Source: an uncultured Paracoccaceae bacterium (GTDB lineage: Bacteria; Pseudomonadota; Alphaproteobacteria; Rhodobacterales; Rhodobacteraceae). From it: DNA of 64,000 nucleotides. Made by a program: the position numbers and the translations under genes. The stretch covers positions 1-64,000 of the forward strand of contig CANNCO010000005.1 of the NCBI GenBank assembly GCA_947503175.1. Direction: 5' to 3'. Of this stretch, positions 1 through 8,463 are shown piece after piece. Every line of letters begins with the position of its first letter. Position 1 is the stretch's first letter. Below the pieces are notes generated by a model. The model saw nothing but the letters and a program-made list of their open reading frames with translations, was not told the DNA's origin and did no database searches.

Positions 1-195
1 CCGTTGCCGGTGCCGCCGTTGCCGGTGCCGCCGTTGCCGGTGCCGCCGTTGCCGGTGCCGCCGTTGCCGGTGCCGCCATTGCCGGTGCCGCCATTGCCGG
101 TGCCGCCGTTGCCGGTGCCGCCGTTGCCGGTGCCGCCATTGCCGGTGCCGCCGTTGCCGGTGCCGCCGTTGCCGGTGCCGCCATTGCCGGTGCCA
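1..195. repeat. 15-bp tandem repeat array
   Basis: About 13 tandem copies of ccgttgccggtgccg (plus-strand reading) run from the left edge to about 195, then degenerate copies reach about 300. Each unit encodes GTGNG on the minus strand. The common variant changes one base (ccg to cca) and is silent in that frame. The array continues past the window edge, so its copy number is unknown and may vary by slippage. Confidence 0.9.
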
Positions 196-602
196 CCATT
201 GCCACCGTTGCCGGTGCCGCCATTGCCACCGTTCTCGCCGCCATTACCACCGTTGCCGCCACCGTTGCCGCCGCCGCCGTTTCCACCATTGTCGTCGCCG
301 CCGCCACCGCCGCCATTCTCATCGATGGCCGCGGTGTTTGCGTCGGCAAGAGCAAGTGCCAGCGTCGGGCAGGTTTCGAACAGATTGGCGAGAAGAACAT
401 CGAAGTCGCGACGATCGAGGATCGCGTCGATCGCTCTGACGGGAACGGCCTGGCCCACGAGCAGGCAAAGCTCTTCCGCCGGTGCGCGGTTTACGTTCAC
501 TGTTGTCTGAGATCCTGCCGCGTGGGGCAGGGAAAAGGTCATGACGATGGCAGTCGTTGCGACAAGACCACCACTGCACTTCAGTATGTTTGAAAATTTC
601 AT
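1..602 (-). CDS. secreted Gly/Asn/Thr-rich repeat protein, partial (3' end beyond left edge)
   Basis: Reading on the minus strand from an ATG at 602, an uninterrupted frame reaches the left edge (about 200 codons seen). AGGGGG lies about 8 bases upstream. Residues 1-30 form a signal peptide (short basic start, hydrophobic core, PHAA). Residues 33-95 are a small globular part starting TVNVNRAPAEEL, which faintly recalls the helix-hairpin-helix of ComEA-type proteins; two Cys are present. From about residue 96 the chain is low complexity, becoming a regular GTGNG pentapeptide array. Base changes among repeats are nearly all synonymous (AAC/AAT, GGC/GGT), which supports this frame. Function unknown; a surface or adhesive linker is one guess. 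The 3' end is unseen. Confidence 0.72.
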   Translation of the reverse strand, partial: MKFSNILKCSGGLVATTAIVMTFSLPHAAGSQTTVNVNRAPAEELCLLVGQAVPVRAIDAILDRRDFDVLLANLFETCPTLALALADANTAAIDENGGGGGGDDNGGNGGGGNGGGNGGNGGENGGNGGTGNGGNGGTGNGGTGNGGTGNGGTGNGGTGNGGTGNGGTGNGGTGNGGTGNGGTGNGGTGNGGTGNGGTGN

Positions 603-872
603 TTTTGCCCCCTAGGAAACAAGACATCACTAACGACGAAACTCGCCACGAACTCAGGTCACGCACACGACCAACATCAACCACCGCTTTTCTTAGGCGA
701 ACGAGGTTAACCGCGAAAGACTCTTGGCCGGTTTCGCGGCAAGAATGTGGCAGATGTGGGGCGCAAAAGAAATAGTCATTACTAAAATCGGCTATTGTTT
801 CTCAAAACGGACCGGAATCACACAGTACGATTGCCTGTGGCGCTGCTCCGCGCAGGTGCCTAATGTGCGGCC

Positions 873-1820
873 ATGGCGTCTTATGTTTTCGCGCGTCTTC
901 TGTCGCTCTGCGTCAGCCTGATCGTTGCCAGTGTCGTGATTTTCACGGCTGTCGAGGTGGTGCCGGGCGATCCGGCCAGCTTCATGCTGGGGATGAACGC
1001 CTCGCCCGACGCAGTGGCCGCCCTGCGGGAGGAACTGGGCCTGACGGGCAGTCTGCCGGAGCGGTACCTGTCCTGGGTCGGCGGGATGCTGACCGGTGAT
1101 TTCGGAACCTCTTACACATATCGCGTGCCGGTGGCCGAACTGGTGGCAGCGCGGTTGTGGGTGTCGTTGCCGCTGACGTTCTATGCGATGGTTCTGTCGA
1201 CGCTGATCGCCTTGCCGGTGGGCATGCTGGCCGCCGCGCGTCGGGGGCGGCCAGCGGATCTGACGGTGATGGGGACGACGCAGTTGGGCATCGCGGTGCC
1301 GAATTTCTGGTTTGCGATGCTTCTGGTGCTGATCTTTGCGATCAATCTGCGGTGGTTTCCGGCGGGTGGATTTCCGGGCTGGGAGGCGGGGTTTGTCCCG
1401 TCAATGACGGCGTTGACCCTGCCAGCTATCGCGCTGGCCCTGCCGCAGGCGTCGATTCTGGCGCGGGTCATGCGGTCGAGCGTGCTGGAGACGCTGGGGC
1501 AGGATTACATTCGTACAGCGCGGGCCAAGGGGTTGTCGCAGCGGCAAACGGTCGTGCGACATGCGTTTCGGAATGCGCTGATCCCGGTCATGACGATTCT
1601 GGGGCTGCAGTTTTCCTTTCTGCTGGCCGGTGCGATCATCATCGAGAACGTGTTCTTCCTGCCCGGGCTGGGGCGGCTGATCTTTCAGGGCATCACGCAG
1701 CGCGATCTGATCGTCGTGGAGTCGGTCGTAATGCTTCTGGTGTTTTCGGTGATCCTTGTGACCTTTCTGGTCGATCTGGCATATGCGGCGGTTGACCCAA
1801 GGCTGAGGCGGCGCGGATGA
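873..1820 (+). CDS. ABC transporter permease, DppB/OppB type
   Basis: Inner-membrane permease of a peptide/nickel/opine-type ABC importer, 315 residues, the normal family length. It starts with a membrane segment (residues about 7-28), has a periplasmic N-terminal part, and shows the EAA loop that contacts the ATPase at about residues 195-240 (LGQDYIRTARAKG). The stop overlaps the next gene by 4 bases (ATGA), so translation is coupled. First gene of a permease-permease-ATPase-dehydrogenase operon; no binding-protein gene precedes it. Substrate cannot be read from the sequence: dipeptides, oligopeptides, opines or modified amino acids are all possible. Confidence 0.93.
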   Translation: MASYVFARLLSLCVSLIVASVVIFTAVEVVPGDPASFMLGMNASPDAVAALREELGLTGSLPERYLSWVGGMLTGDFGTSYTYRVPVAELVAARLWVSLPLTFYAMVLSTLIALPVGMLAAARRGRPADLTVMGTTQLGIAVPNFWFAMLLVLIFAINLRWFPAGGFPGWEAGFVPSMTALTLPAIALALPQASILARVMRSSVLETLGQDYIRTARAKGLSQRQTVVRHAFRNALIPVMTILGLQFSFLLAGAIIIENVFFLPGLGRLIFQGITQRDLIVVESVVMLLVFSVILVTFLVDLAYAAVDPRLRRRG

Positions 1821-2635
1821 GGTGGCCGGTTTCGCTGATCCTCGGGCTTGCTCTGTCCGGTGTGTTCGTTGCGGCGGCGCTTCTGTCGTTTTTCTGGACG
1901 CCCCACGATCATGAGACGATGGCGATTGCCGACCGGATGCTGCGTCCGGGCGAGGGTCATCTTTTGGGCACCGATCACTTCGGGCGCGATATCCTGTCGA
2001 TGATCATGGTGGGGGCACGAACGTCGATTGCGGTGGCGATTGTTGCCGTGGGGATCGGGATCGTCGTGGGCGTGCCGCTGGGCCTTCTGGCCGCAGCCAA
2101 TCGGGGCGGGCTGGTCGACGAGGTCGTGATGCGGGGCAACGACCTTGTCTTTGCGTTTCCGTCGCTGGTCATTGCGATACTGATCACCGCTGTTTTCGGG
2201 CCATCGGCGGTGAATGCGATCATCGCCATCGGCATCTTCAACATCCCGGTCTTCGCACGGGTGGCGCGGGGGGCGGCTTTGCCCCTCTGGACGCTGGACT
2301 ATGTGATGGCGGCGCGGGTGGCTGGGAAAGGCAAGCTGCGGATTTCGGTCGAGCATATCCTGACGAACATCGCCAATATCTTGATCGTGCAGGGCACCAT
2401 TCAGTTCAGCCTGGGCATTCTTGCTGAAGCTGCTTTGAGTTATGTCGGCCTTGGGGCGCAGCCGCCGACGCCAAGCTGGGGCCGGATGCTGGCGGACAGT
2501 CAGACGATGATCGCGCTTGCGCCGCATATGGCGGTGTTTCCGGGGCTGGCCATCGTGTTCACGGTGCTGGGGCTGAACCTCGTGGGCGACGGGTTGCGCG
2601 ATATCCTTGACCCACGGCTGAGGCGGGCGCGATGA
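1817..2635 (+). CDS. ABC transporter permease, DppC/OppC type
   Basis: Second inner-membrane permease of the peptide-type importer, 272 residues. An N-terminal membrane helix is followed by the DppC motif LGTDHFGRDILS at about residues 52-63 and an EAA loop near residues 145-185. It overlaps its neighbours by 4 bases on both sides (ATGA), as expected for subunits made in fixed ratio. Partner of the upstream DppB-like permease. Confidence 0.93.
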   Translation: MRWPVSLILGLALSGVFVAAALLSFFWTPHDHETMAIADRMLRPGEGHLLGTDHFGRDILSMIMVGARTSIAVAIVAVGIGIVVGVPLGLLAAANRGGLVDEVVMRGNDLVFAFPSLVIAILITAVFGPSAVNAIIAIGIFNIPVFARVARGAALPLWTLDYVMAARVAGKGKLRISVEHILTNIANILIVQGTIQFSLGILAEAALSYVGLGAQPPTPSWGRMLADSQTMIALAPHMAVFPGLAIVFTVLGLNLVGDGLRDILDPRLRRAR

Positions 2636-4239
2636 GCCTGTTGTCGGTCAGGGACCTGTCGCTTGCGATCCACGGGACACCGATCCTGAAGGATGTGTCG
2701 TTTGACGTGGCCCCCGGCGAGGTGTTCGGTTTGGTCGGCGAAAGCGGGTCGGGCAAGTCGATGACGGCGCTCGCCTGCATGGGGTTGTTGCCCAACGGAT
2801 CGAAGGTGGGCGGTCAGGCGATGCTGGGGGATCAGAACCTGCTGGCGCTGCCCGAGCGGCGCTTGCGTGATCTCAGGGGCCGCGAGATCGGGATGATCTT
2901 TCAGGAGCCGATGACGGCGTTGAACCCGATGCAGACGATTGGCGATCAGGTTGCGGAAACCCTTGTGATCCATGGGGTTGCGCGGCGGACTGAAGCCCTG
3001 AAAGTTGCGCGGGAAAAGCTGGATCGGGTCGGGCTTGGCGCCGCACGGTTTCCGTTAACGCGCTATCCCCATGAGTTGTCGGGCGGGCAAAGGCAGCGGG
3101 TCTGTATTGCCATGGCCGTGGCGCTTCAGCCGAAGCTGTTGATTGCGGACGAGCCGACGACAGCGTTGGATGTGACGACGCAGGCGCAGATCCTTGATCT
3201 GTTGCGGGGGCTGGTCGACGAGGCCGGAATGGCGCTGATGCTGATCACCCATGATCTGGCGGTGGTGGCCGGCATCGCGCAGCATGTGGCGGTGATGCAG
3301 TCGGGTGAGATCGTCGAGGCAGCGGAGACCGAGGCGTTGTTCCGCAAGCGCGCGCACCCTTATACGCGGGCCTTGTTCGCGGCCTCGGAACATGCGCCGG
3401 AACGAACCGGGCATCCGCAGATTGCCGATACGGTTCTGGAAGTGGAGCGGGTGGTGCGCGATTACGCTTTGCCCCGAAAACACCTGTTTGCGGCCCCCGG
3501 CCATGTTCGCGCGGTGGATGGTGTGAGCCTGCGGGTTGGGCGGGGCGAGAGCGTTGGTCTCGTGGGCGAGTCCGGCTGCGGGAAATCGACGCTGACCCGC
3601 GCCATTTTGGGGCTGGAACGGCTTCAGGGTGGGCGGATCGCACTGGATGACATTCCGATCGAGGCCCCTCATGTGGCACCCGGTACGCGGCGGCGGATGC
3701 AGGTGGTGTTTCAGGACCCTTACGGGTCGTTCAACCCGCGCCACAGGGTCGCGCGGCTGGTGGCGGAGCCGTTTCACTTGATGGGGCGGGTCGAGGATGC
3801 TGATGCGCGGGTCGAGGGCGCGTTGGAGGCAGTTGGCCTGCAAGCCTCTGACAAGGAACGGTTTATCCACGAGTTTTCGGGCGGGCAGCGGCAGCGCATT
3901 GCGATTGCCCGGGCGCTGATCACACGGCCCGATCTGATTGTGCTGGACGAGGCTGTCTCGGCGCTGGATGTGCGGGTGAGGGCGCAAATCCTCGACCTTC
4001 TGGCGCAGCTTCAGGGGGAATACGGGCTGTCTTACCTATTTATCAGCCACGACCTTGGCGTCGTGCGCCGGGTGACGGATCGGGTCATGGTCATGCAGGC
4101 GGGCAAGATCGTCGAAGAGGGGCAGACGGAACGGGTGTTTTCCTACCCCGAGCACCCCTATACGAAGGCGCTGATCGCGGCGACGCCGCGGATACCCGAA
4201 AGCTGGCATGAGGAGGCAAGGTCCAATGGGGTTGGATAG
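2632..4239 (+). CDS. fused double ATPase of peptide-type ABC transporter (DppD-DppF like)
   Basis: 535 residues holding two complete nucleotide-binding domains. Domain 1: Walker A GESGSGKS at 36-43, signature LSGGQRQR near 149, then the family's oligopeptide C-terminal extension (HPYTRAL). Domain 2: Walker A GESGCGKS near 312, signature FSGGQRQR near 415, and a second HPYTKAL extension. In E. coli these are two separate genes; the fused form is common in alphaproteobacteria. Both sites look intact, so it should hydrolyse ATP at both. It overlaps the permease gene by 4 bases, and its end overlaps the start of the aldehyde dehydrogenase. Confidence 0.94.
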   Translation: MSLLSVRDLSLAIHGTPILKDVSFDVAPGEVFGLVGESGSGKSMTALACMGLLPNGSKVGGQAMLGDQNLLALPERRLRDLRGREIGMIFQEPMTALNPMQTIGDQVAETLVIHGVARRTEALKVAREKLDRVGLGAARFPLTRYPHELSGGQRQRVCIAMAVALQPKLLIADEPTTALDVTTQAQILDLLRGLVDEAGMALMLITHDLAVVAGIAQHVAVMQSGEIVEAAETEALFRKRAHPYTRALFAASEHAPERTGHPQIADTVLEVERVVRDYALPRKHLFAAPGHVRAVDGVSLRVGRGESVGLVGESGCGKSTLTRAILGLERLQGGRIALDDIPIEAPHVAPGTRRRMQVVFQDPYGSFNPRHRVARLVAEPFHLMGRVEDADARVEGALEAVGLQASDKERFIHEFSGGQRQRIAIARALITRPDLIVLDEAVSALDVRVRAQILDLLAQLQGEYGLSYLFISHDLGVVRRVTDRVMVMQAGKIVEEGQTERVFSYPEHPYTKALIAATPRIPESWHEEARSNGVG

Positions 4240-5680
4240 GTTGTGGATTGATCCGGCAAAGGTCTTTGTCGGCGGGGTGTGGCGCGACGCGGAGGGCAAG
4301 GCGCGTTTGCCGGTCGAAGACCCGTCGACCGGGGCTAGCGTGGGCGAGATTGCGGGCGGTCAGGCTGCGGATATCGACGCCGCCGTTGCGGCGGCTCGGG
4401 CATCTTTGTCGGGCGAGTGGGGTCGGGCCACCGCAGTGGAGCGGGGCCGGGTTCTGACGCGGATTGGGCAGTTGGTGCTAGAGCGGGTCGATGATTTGGC
4501 GGCCATCGAGGCGATGGATGTGGGCAAACCCCTGAAGCAGGCGCGCGCCGATGCGGTCGCGCTGGCGCGGTACATGGAGTTTTACGGTGGTGCCGCCGAC
4601 AAGGTGATGGGGGATACGATCCCTTACCTGGATGGCTACACCGTTTATACACTCCGCGAACCTCATGGGGTGACGGGTCATATCGTGCCGTGGAACTATC
4701 CGATGCAGATCATCGGGCGGTCCGTGGGCGCGGCTTTGGCGATGGGCAATGCCTGTGTTCTGAAGCCTGCGGAAGAGGCGTGTCTGACGGCGCTGGCCTT
4801 TGCGGCGTTGGCCGATGAGGCGGGGTTGCCGAAGAGCGCGCTGAACGTCGTGCCGGGATTGGGCGAAGTTGCGGGGGCTGCTCTGTCGGGGCATGCGGGT
4901 ATCAACCATGTCTCCTTTACCGGGTCGGTTGCGGTGGGCGGTCTGGTTCAGGCGGCGGCGGCGAAGAACGTGGTTCCGGTGACGCTGGAATTGGGAGGGA
5001 AGTCGCCTCAGGTCGTGTTCGGTGATGTGGATCTGGAGGCCGCGCTGCCGTTTCTGGTGAATGCGGGGATACAGAATGCGGGCCAGACCTGTTCGGCGTC
5101 TTCGCGGATTCTGGTGGAGTGGGGTCGCTTGGACGAGGTGACAGAGCGGATGGCCGAGCGTTACGGTGCGTTGCGGGTCGGTCCCGCCAGTGCGGATCTG
5201 GATGTGGGGCCGCTGATATCGGGGCGTCAGAAAGAGATCGTGACCGGCTTTATCGAGGACGGTGGCGATCTGGAGCAGGCTGCGGCGGGAGAGATTGTCG
5301 GCAATGCGCCGGAGGGCGGGCATTACGTGGCGCCGCGCCTGTTTGCCGGAGTCGATCCGGCGCATAAGCTGGCGCAGCAGGAGATCTTCGGGCCGGTTCA
5401 GGTCGTTATTCCGTTTGATGACGAGGACGAGGCGGTCGCGATTGCCAATGGCACCGAGTTCGGTCTGGTCGCCTCGGTCTGGTCGCGCGATGGGGCGCGG
5501 CAGATGCGGATGGCGAAACGCCTGCATGCCGGGCAGGTCTTTGTGAACAACTATGGGGCCGGGGGTGGGGTCGAGCTGCCCTTTGGCGGGACCGGTAAGT
5601 CGGGCCACGGGCGCGAAAAAGGGTTCGAGGCGCTATACGGCTTCTCAAGCCTCAAGACGGTGGCGGCTTACCACGGGTGA
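4226..5680 (+). CDS. NAD(P)-dependent aldehyde dehydrogenase
   Basis: 484 residues, normal for the ALDH superfamily, which oxidises aldehydes to carboxylic acids. Visible are the PWNYP cofactor-region motif, the general base Glu255 in LELGGKSP and the catalytic Cys289 in NAGQTCSASSR. I chose the ATG at 4226, not the in-frame ATG at 4208, because GAGGAGG lies about 9 bases before it. It overlaps the end of the ABC ATPase gene by 14 bases, so it belongs to the transporter operon and probably acts on an aldehyde derived from the imported compound. It most resembles betaine/aminoaldehyde dehydrogenases, but the substrate is inferred. Its 3' end overlaps the convergent AbrB-type gene by 29 bases. 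Confidence 0.93.
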   Translation: MGLDRLWIDPAKVFVGGVWRDAEGKARLPVEDPSTGASVGEIAGGQAADIDAAVAAARASLSGEWGRATAVERGRVLTRIGQLVLERVDDLAAIEAMDVGKPLKQARADAVALARYMEFYGGAADKVMGDTIPYLDGYTVYTLREPHGVTGHIVPWNYPMQIIGRSVGAALAMGNACVLKPAEEACLTALAFAALADEAGLPKSALNVVPGLGEVAGAALSGHAGINHVSFTGSVAVGGLVQAAAAKNVVPVTLELGGKSPQVVFGDVDLEAALPFLVNAGIQNAGQTCSASSRILVEWGRLDEVTERMAERYGALRVGPASADLDVGPLISGRQKEIVTGFIEDGGDLEQAAAGEIVGNAPEGGHYVAPRLFAGVDPAHKLAQQEIFGPVQVVIPFDDEDEAVAIANGTEFGLVASVWSRDGARQMRMAKRLHAGQVFVNNYGAGGGVELPFGGTGKSGHGREKGFEALYGFSSLKTVAAYHG

Positions 5681-6773
5681 TGCCCGCAAGCCGCGCGGCC
5701 AAGGGCGCGAACAGGATCACGACCATCACGCGGACCAGATGGTGTACGACCACATAGCCCAGATCGGCCCCGGCGAGGATTGCGAGGATCACCATTTCTG
5801 CCTGACCGCCGGGGGCGAAGGCGAGGAACGCATCGATCGGCGGAGCGAGGCCCAGGAGATAGACGACCTCGGTAAACGCGGCGGCGAGGGCGGCGAGAAG
5901 CACCATGAAAGCCACGCCTGCCAGCACGTCCTTGCGGACCTCCTGCAATGTGATGCCGGTGTAGTAGACGCCAATGGTCAGGCCGATGAAAAGCTGCGCG
6001 GCAAGGATCGCCTCGGCGGGCGGGCGGTTCTCGATCACGCCGGTGAGCGACAGGATCGCCGTCAGGATAAGCGGCCCGAGGATCGAGGCGCCGAAGAGCC
6101 GCAGGCGTTCTCCGACCTGCCAGCCGATCAGGCCAGCGGCGGCCATGATCGCCAGTTCCGCGGATGGCATGCTGGTGGCAGGTGCGCCGATGGGTTGTAG
6201 GAATTCCGCATCGAAGAAGGCGACCATGATGATCGGCGCGAGGATGATGATCACCAGAACACGGGTCGCGTGGATCAGGGAGAGGGCGCGGACATCGCCG
6301 CCCGCCTCTTGTCCGAACAGGACCATGTCCTGCAACCCGCCGGGCATCGAGGCATACCACGCCGTGGCGCGGTCAAACCCGCAGACGCGGGTGAAGAAGG
6401 GCACGCCGATCAGGCCGATCACGCCGATATAGATCGGGATCAGGGCGACGGAGGCGGCCATCTGAGGCAGGCGTTCGACGACATCGGGTTGGATCGAGGC
6501 GCCGATGGCGACACCCAGAATGGTGCGCATGTAAGTTCCGAGAATGCCCATGTTTTCAAGCTGCGCGCCGCTGAGCGCGGCGATCAGGCAGAACACCAGA
6601 GGCCCGAACAGGAACGGCAGCGGCAGACCGATGGCCGCGAACGTCAGTGCGCCCGCCAGTGCAAGAAAGAAGGTGGACAGGCGATTTCGTGTCAGGATCA
6701 AGGAAAGGCGAATAGTGGCTGTCCCGCTGCGGTCTTGTTGCGACAGGTCTAGGACGGGACGGATCGTTTGCAA
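5652..6773 (-). CDS. AbrB-family membrane protein
   Basis: Polytopic membrane protein of about 350-373 residues with two related halves of hydrophobic segments, each carrying the family pattern of a Pro/Gly-rich helix start (LPLPFLFGP; LAPPIDAFLAFAPGG). It matches the Gram-negative AbrB duplication family, sometimes labelled ammonia monooxygenase or transport regulator; despite that name it is a membrane protein, not a DNA-binding AbrB. True function unknown; transport is likely. The N-terminus is uncertain: there is no ATG before residue 75, so translation starts at a TTG, either at 6773 or at 6701, and neither has a clear Shine-Dalgarno. It follows the photolyase-like gene by only 4 bases. 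Confidence 0.8.
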   Translation of the reverse strand: MQTIRPVLDLSQQDRSGTATIRLSLILTRNRLSTFFLALAGALTFAAIGLPLPFLFGPLVFCLIAALSGAQLENMGILGTYMRTILGVAIGASIQPDVVERLPQMAASVALIPIYIGVIGLIGVPFFTRVCGFDRATAWYASMPGGLQDMVLFGQEAGGDVRALSLIHATRVLVIIILAPIIMVAFFDAEFLQPIGAPATSMPSAELAIMAAAGLIGWQVGERLRLFGASILGPLILTAILSLTGVIENRPPAEAILAAQLFIGLTIGVYYTGITLQEVRKDVLAGVAFMVLLAALAAAFTEVVYLLGLAPPIDAFLAFAPGGQAEMVILAILAGADLGYVVVHHLVRVMVVILFAPLAARLAGITRGKPPPS

Positions 6774-6777
6774 AGGG

Positions 6778-7998
6778 TCAGGCTGGGGTGCGGGTCAGGG
6801 TCGCGGTGAACTCGGGGATATGGGCTTTGAACTTGAAGAACCCGGCAGTGGCGCGGGGCCAGCACATCGCGTCATAGGGGCGGATCTGGCAGACCAGACG
6901 GATGCTGTTGGACCTGAGGAGTGGTTCACAGGTGGCCAGCAGGTCGGCGGTCGGTCCGACGGGTGCATAGGGGGTGACGATCTGTCGAAGATCGTGCGAT
7001 TGCGCCCAATCGAGCAGGCTTCCGGGAGCAGTCGGGCCGGTGAACGGACCTGCCACCGGTCCCAGCCTGTCGGCGAAACGGGTGGCGACGTCGTTCATTG
7101 CGCCTTCGGTGAACCGTGTCACAATGGGCGCTGTTTCTAAGGGCGACCGGGCATCGGCCCCGGTGAGAAAAGCGGTGGTGACCGGGTGCAGCCCTTCGAG
7201 AGTAAAGCCGGGGGAGAAGTCTTCGTCGGTCAGAAGAAGCCCGGTGCGAAGGTCGGGTTCGGGAGTATTGCCCTTGGGGATTGGGTTGCGGGCCGGCGGG
7301 GGAGGTCCGTCGAGCGGGCTGGCCGTCAGGTTCAGGCCCTTTGGGCGAAACCGACCTTCGGTGTAACGCGCGATGTTGTCCGGGCGGGCGATGTAGTGTT
7401 TGCCATGGGTCTGAAGCCCCGCGACCCAGCGCCATGAGAGGGTGTTCGAGGCCGGGTCACCGTCGAGGAGGTGGCGGAGGAAGAAATCCGCACCCAGTTC
7501 CCATGGCAGTCGCAAGGTGAAGATCCAGATCGAGGCGAACCACATGCGCGCGTGGTTGTGCATGTAGCCGGTTGTTGTCATCTCCTGCGCCCAGTGGTCG
7601 AAAGCGTCGATCCCGGTCTGGCCGGAACAGGCGGCCTCCCAATCCCGACGCAGGCCCGCCTCGGCCTGGATGCGGTTGAAGGCCGCTCTGACGCTGGTGC
7701 GGTAGTCCGTCCAGACGCCGGGCCGCATTTCAAGCCAGCCCTTCCAGTAGGTGCGCCAGAAGACTTCCTGCACGAACTTCTCGGCAGTGGAGAGCGAGAA
7801 GCGGGCAAGCGTGGCCTCCAGCACCTCGGCCTCAGTGATCAGCCGGTGGCGGAGGTAAGGGGAGAGGGTTGAGACATGGGGGTGACCGGGCAGGTCGTAA
7901 TTGCGCCGTGCCGTGTAGTCGCGACCCGCGTGGGGCAGAAATGCCCGCAGGCGTTCAAGTGCCTCGGTGCGGGTCGGTGGATGATTGGTTCGGGTCAT
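6778..7998 (-). CDS. photolyase/cryptochrome-like FAD-binding protein with apparent domain permutation
   Basis: 406 residues from the ATG at 7998 (an earlier in-frame codon at 8034 is less likely). Residues about 5-230 match the helical FAD domain of the photolyase/cryptochrome family: SPYLRHRL, FWRTYWKGWLEM, TGYMHNHARMW and DGDPASNTLSWRWVAG. The usual N-terminal alpha/beta antenna domain is absent in front. Instead a C-terminal alpha/beta-looking part (about 250-406) contains LLLTDEDF, then QIVTPYAPVGPTADLL and WPRATAGFFKFK, which recall pieces of that antenna domain. It may be a repair enzyme, a blue-light sensor or a degenerate relative; activity is not provable here. Downstream it is nearly fused to the AbrB-type gene. 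Confidence 0.82.
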   Translation of the reverse strand: MTRTNHPPTRTEALERLRAFLPHAGRDYTARRNYDLPGHPHVSTLSPYLRHRLITEAEVLEATLARFSLSTAEKFVQEVFWRTYWKGWLEMRPGVWTDYRTSVRAAFNRIQAEAGLRRDWEAACSGQTGIDAFDHWAQEMTTTGYMHNHARMWFASIWIFTLRLPWELGADFFLRHLLDGDPASNTLSWRWVAGLQTHGKHYIARPDNIARYTEGRFRPKGLNLTASPLDGPPPPARNPIPKGNTPEPDLRTGLLLTDEDFSPGFTLEGLHPVTTAFLTGADARSPLETAPIVTRFTEGAMNDVATRFADRLGPVAGPFTGPTAPGSLLDWAQSHDLRQIVTPYAPVGPTADLLATCEPLLRSNSIRLVCQIRPYDAMCWPRATAGFFKFKAHIPEFTATLTRTPA

Positions 7999-8046
7999 GC
8001 ACCGATAGTCTAGGCCAGACCCGATCTGTATCAACGTCGCAGTGGG

Positions 8047-8379
8047 TCAGTCGCAGAGCGGGTTCCACTTACAATACCACTTCGTTTCCGCCGCCGCTGA
8101 GTCGCGTCCGAACCAGCCGGATGACGGTTCCGTTTCCACGGCATCTTCGCCGAAGGGCCAGAAGTCGAAGATATCCGAAAACCAGCCGGTGAAGCTGTCG
8201 ATTATGAAGGTCACGAGGCCAAGCGCCAATACGGCAAGGATGATGAAGAAGATCACTCGGCCCACGGAACTGCCACCTTCGCGGGCGAGATTGAAGGCAA
8301 AAAGCTTGGCCGAGCGGTTCAGCACTTCGCTCCAAGGTTTCTTGGATATGCAGTCTTCGGGGTCGTTTTCGGCAGACAT
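8047..8379 (-). CDS. small single-span membrane protein, unknown function
   Basis: 110 residues. GAGGGA sits 7 bases before the ATG. A charged N-terminal part (1-38) is followed by one hydrophobic helix (about 41-62, VIFFIILAVLALGLVTFII) and an acidic, Trp/Phe-rich tail with three Cys and the ending KWYCKWNPLCD. I do not recognise a family. Same strand as its neighbours on both sides but separated by 48 and 84 bases, so it may be transcribed alone. Confidence 0.65.
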   Translation of the reverse strand: MSAENDPEDCISKKPWSEVLNRSAKLFAFNLAREGGSSVGRVIFFIILAVLALGLVTFIIDSFTGWFSDIFDFWPFGEDAVETEPSSGWFGRDSAAAETKWYCKWNPLCD

Positions 8380-8463
8380 GGGATCTGTCCCTCATTGATC
8401 GTTGGGGACAGCGATAGCAGGGGATTCCGGCAGCAATTTGACAGAGATAAAGGGATTCTGGGT

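Noticed and set aside
1-300. CRISPR-like repeat array
   Set aside because: The 15-bp units are directly tandem with no spacers and code for a pentapeptide repeat.
4-510. Plus-strand Pro/Leu/Val repeat frame (PVPPL repeats)
   Set aside because: It is the complement of the minus-strand GTGNG array; base changes are silent in the minus frame, and the minus frame has a signal peptide and Shine-Dalgarno.
5652-6773. AbrB-like gene as a DNA-binding transition-state regulator
   Set aside because: The protein is hydrophobic throughout and belongs to a membrane family that only shares the name.
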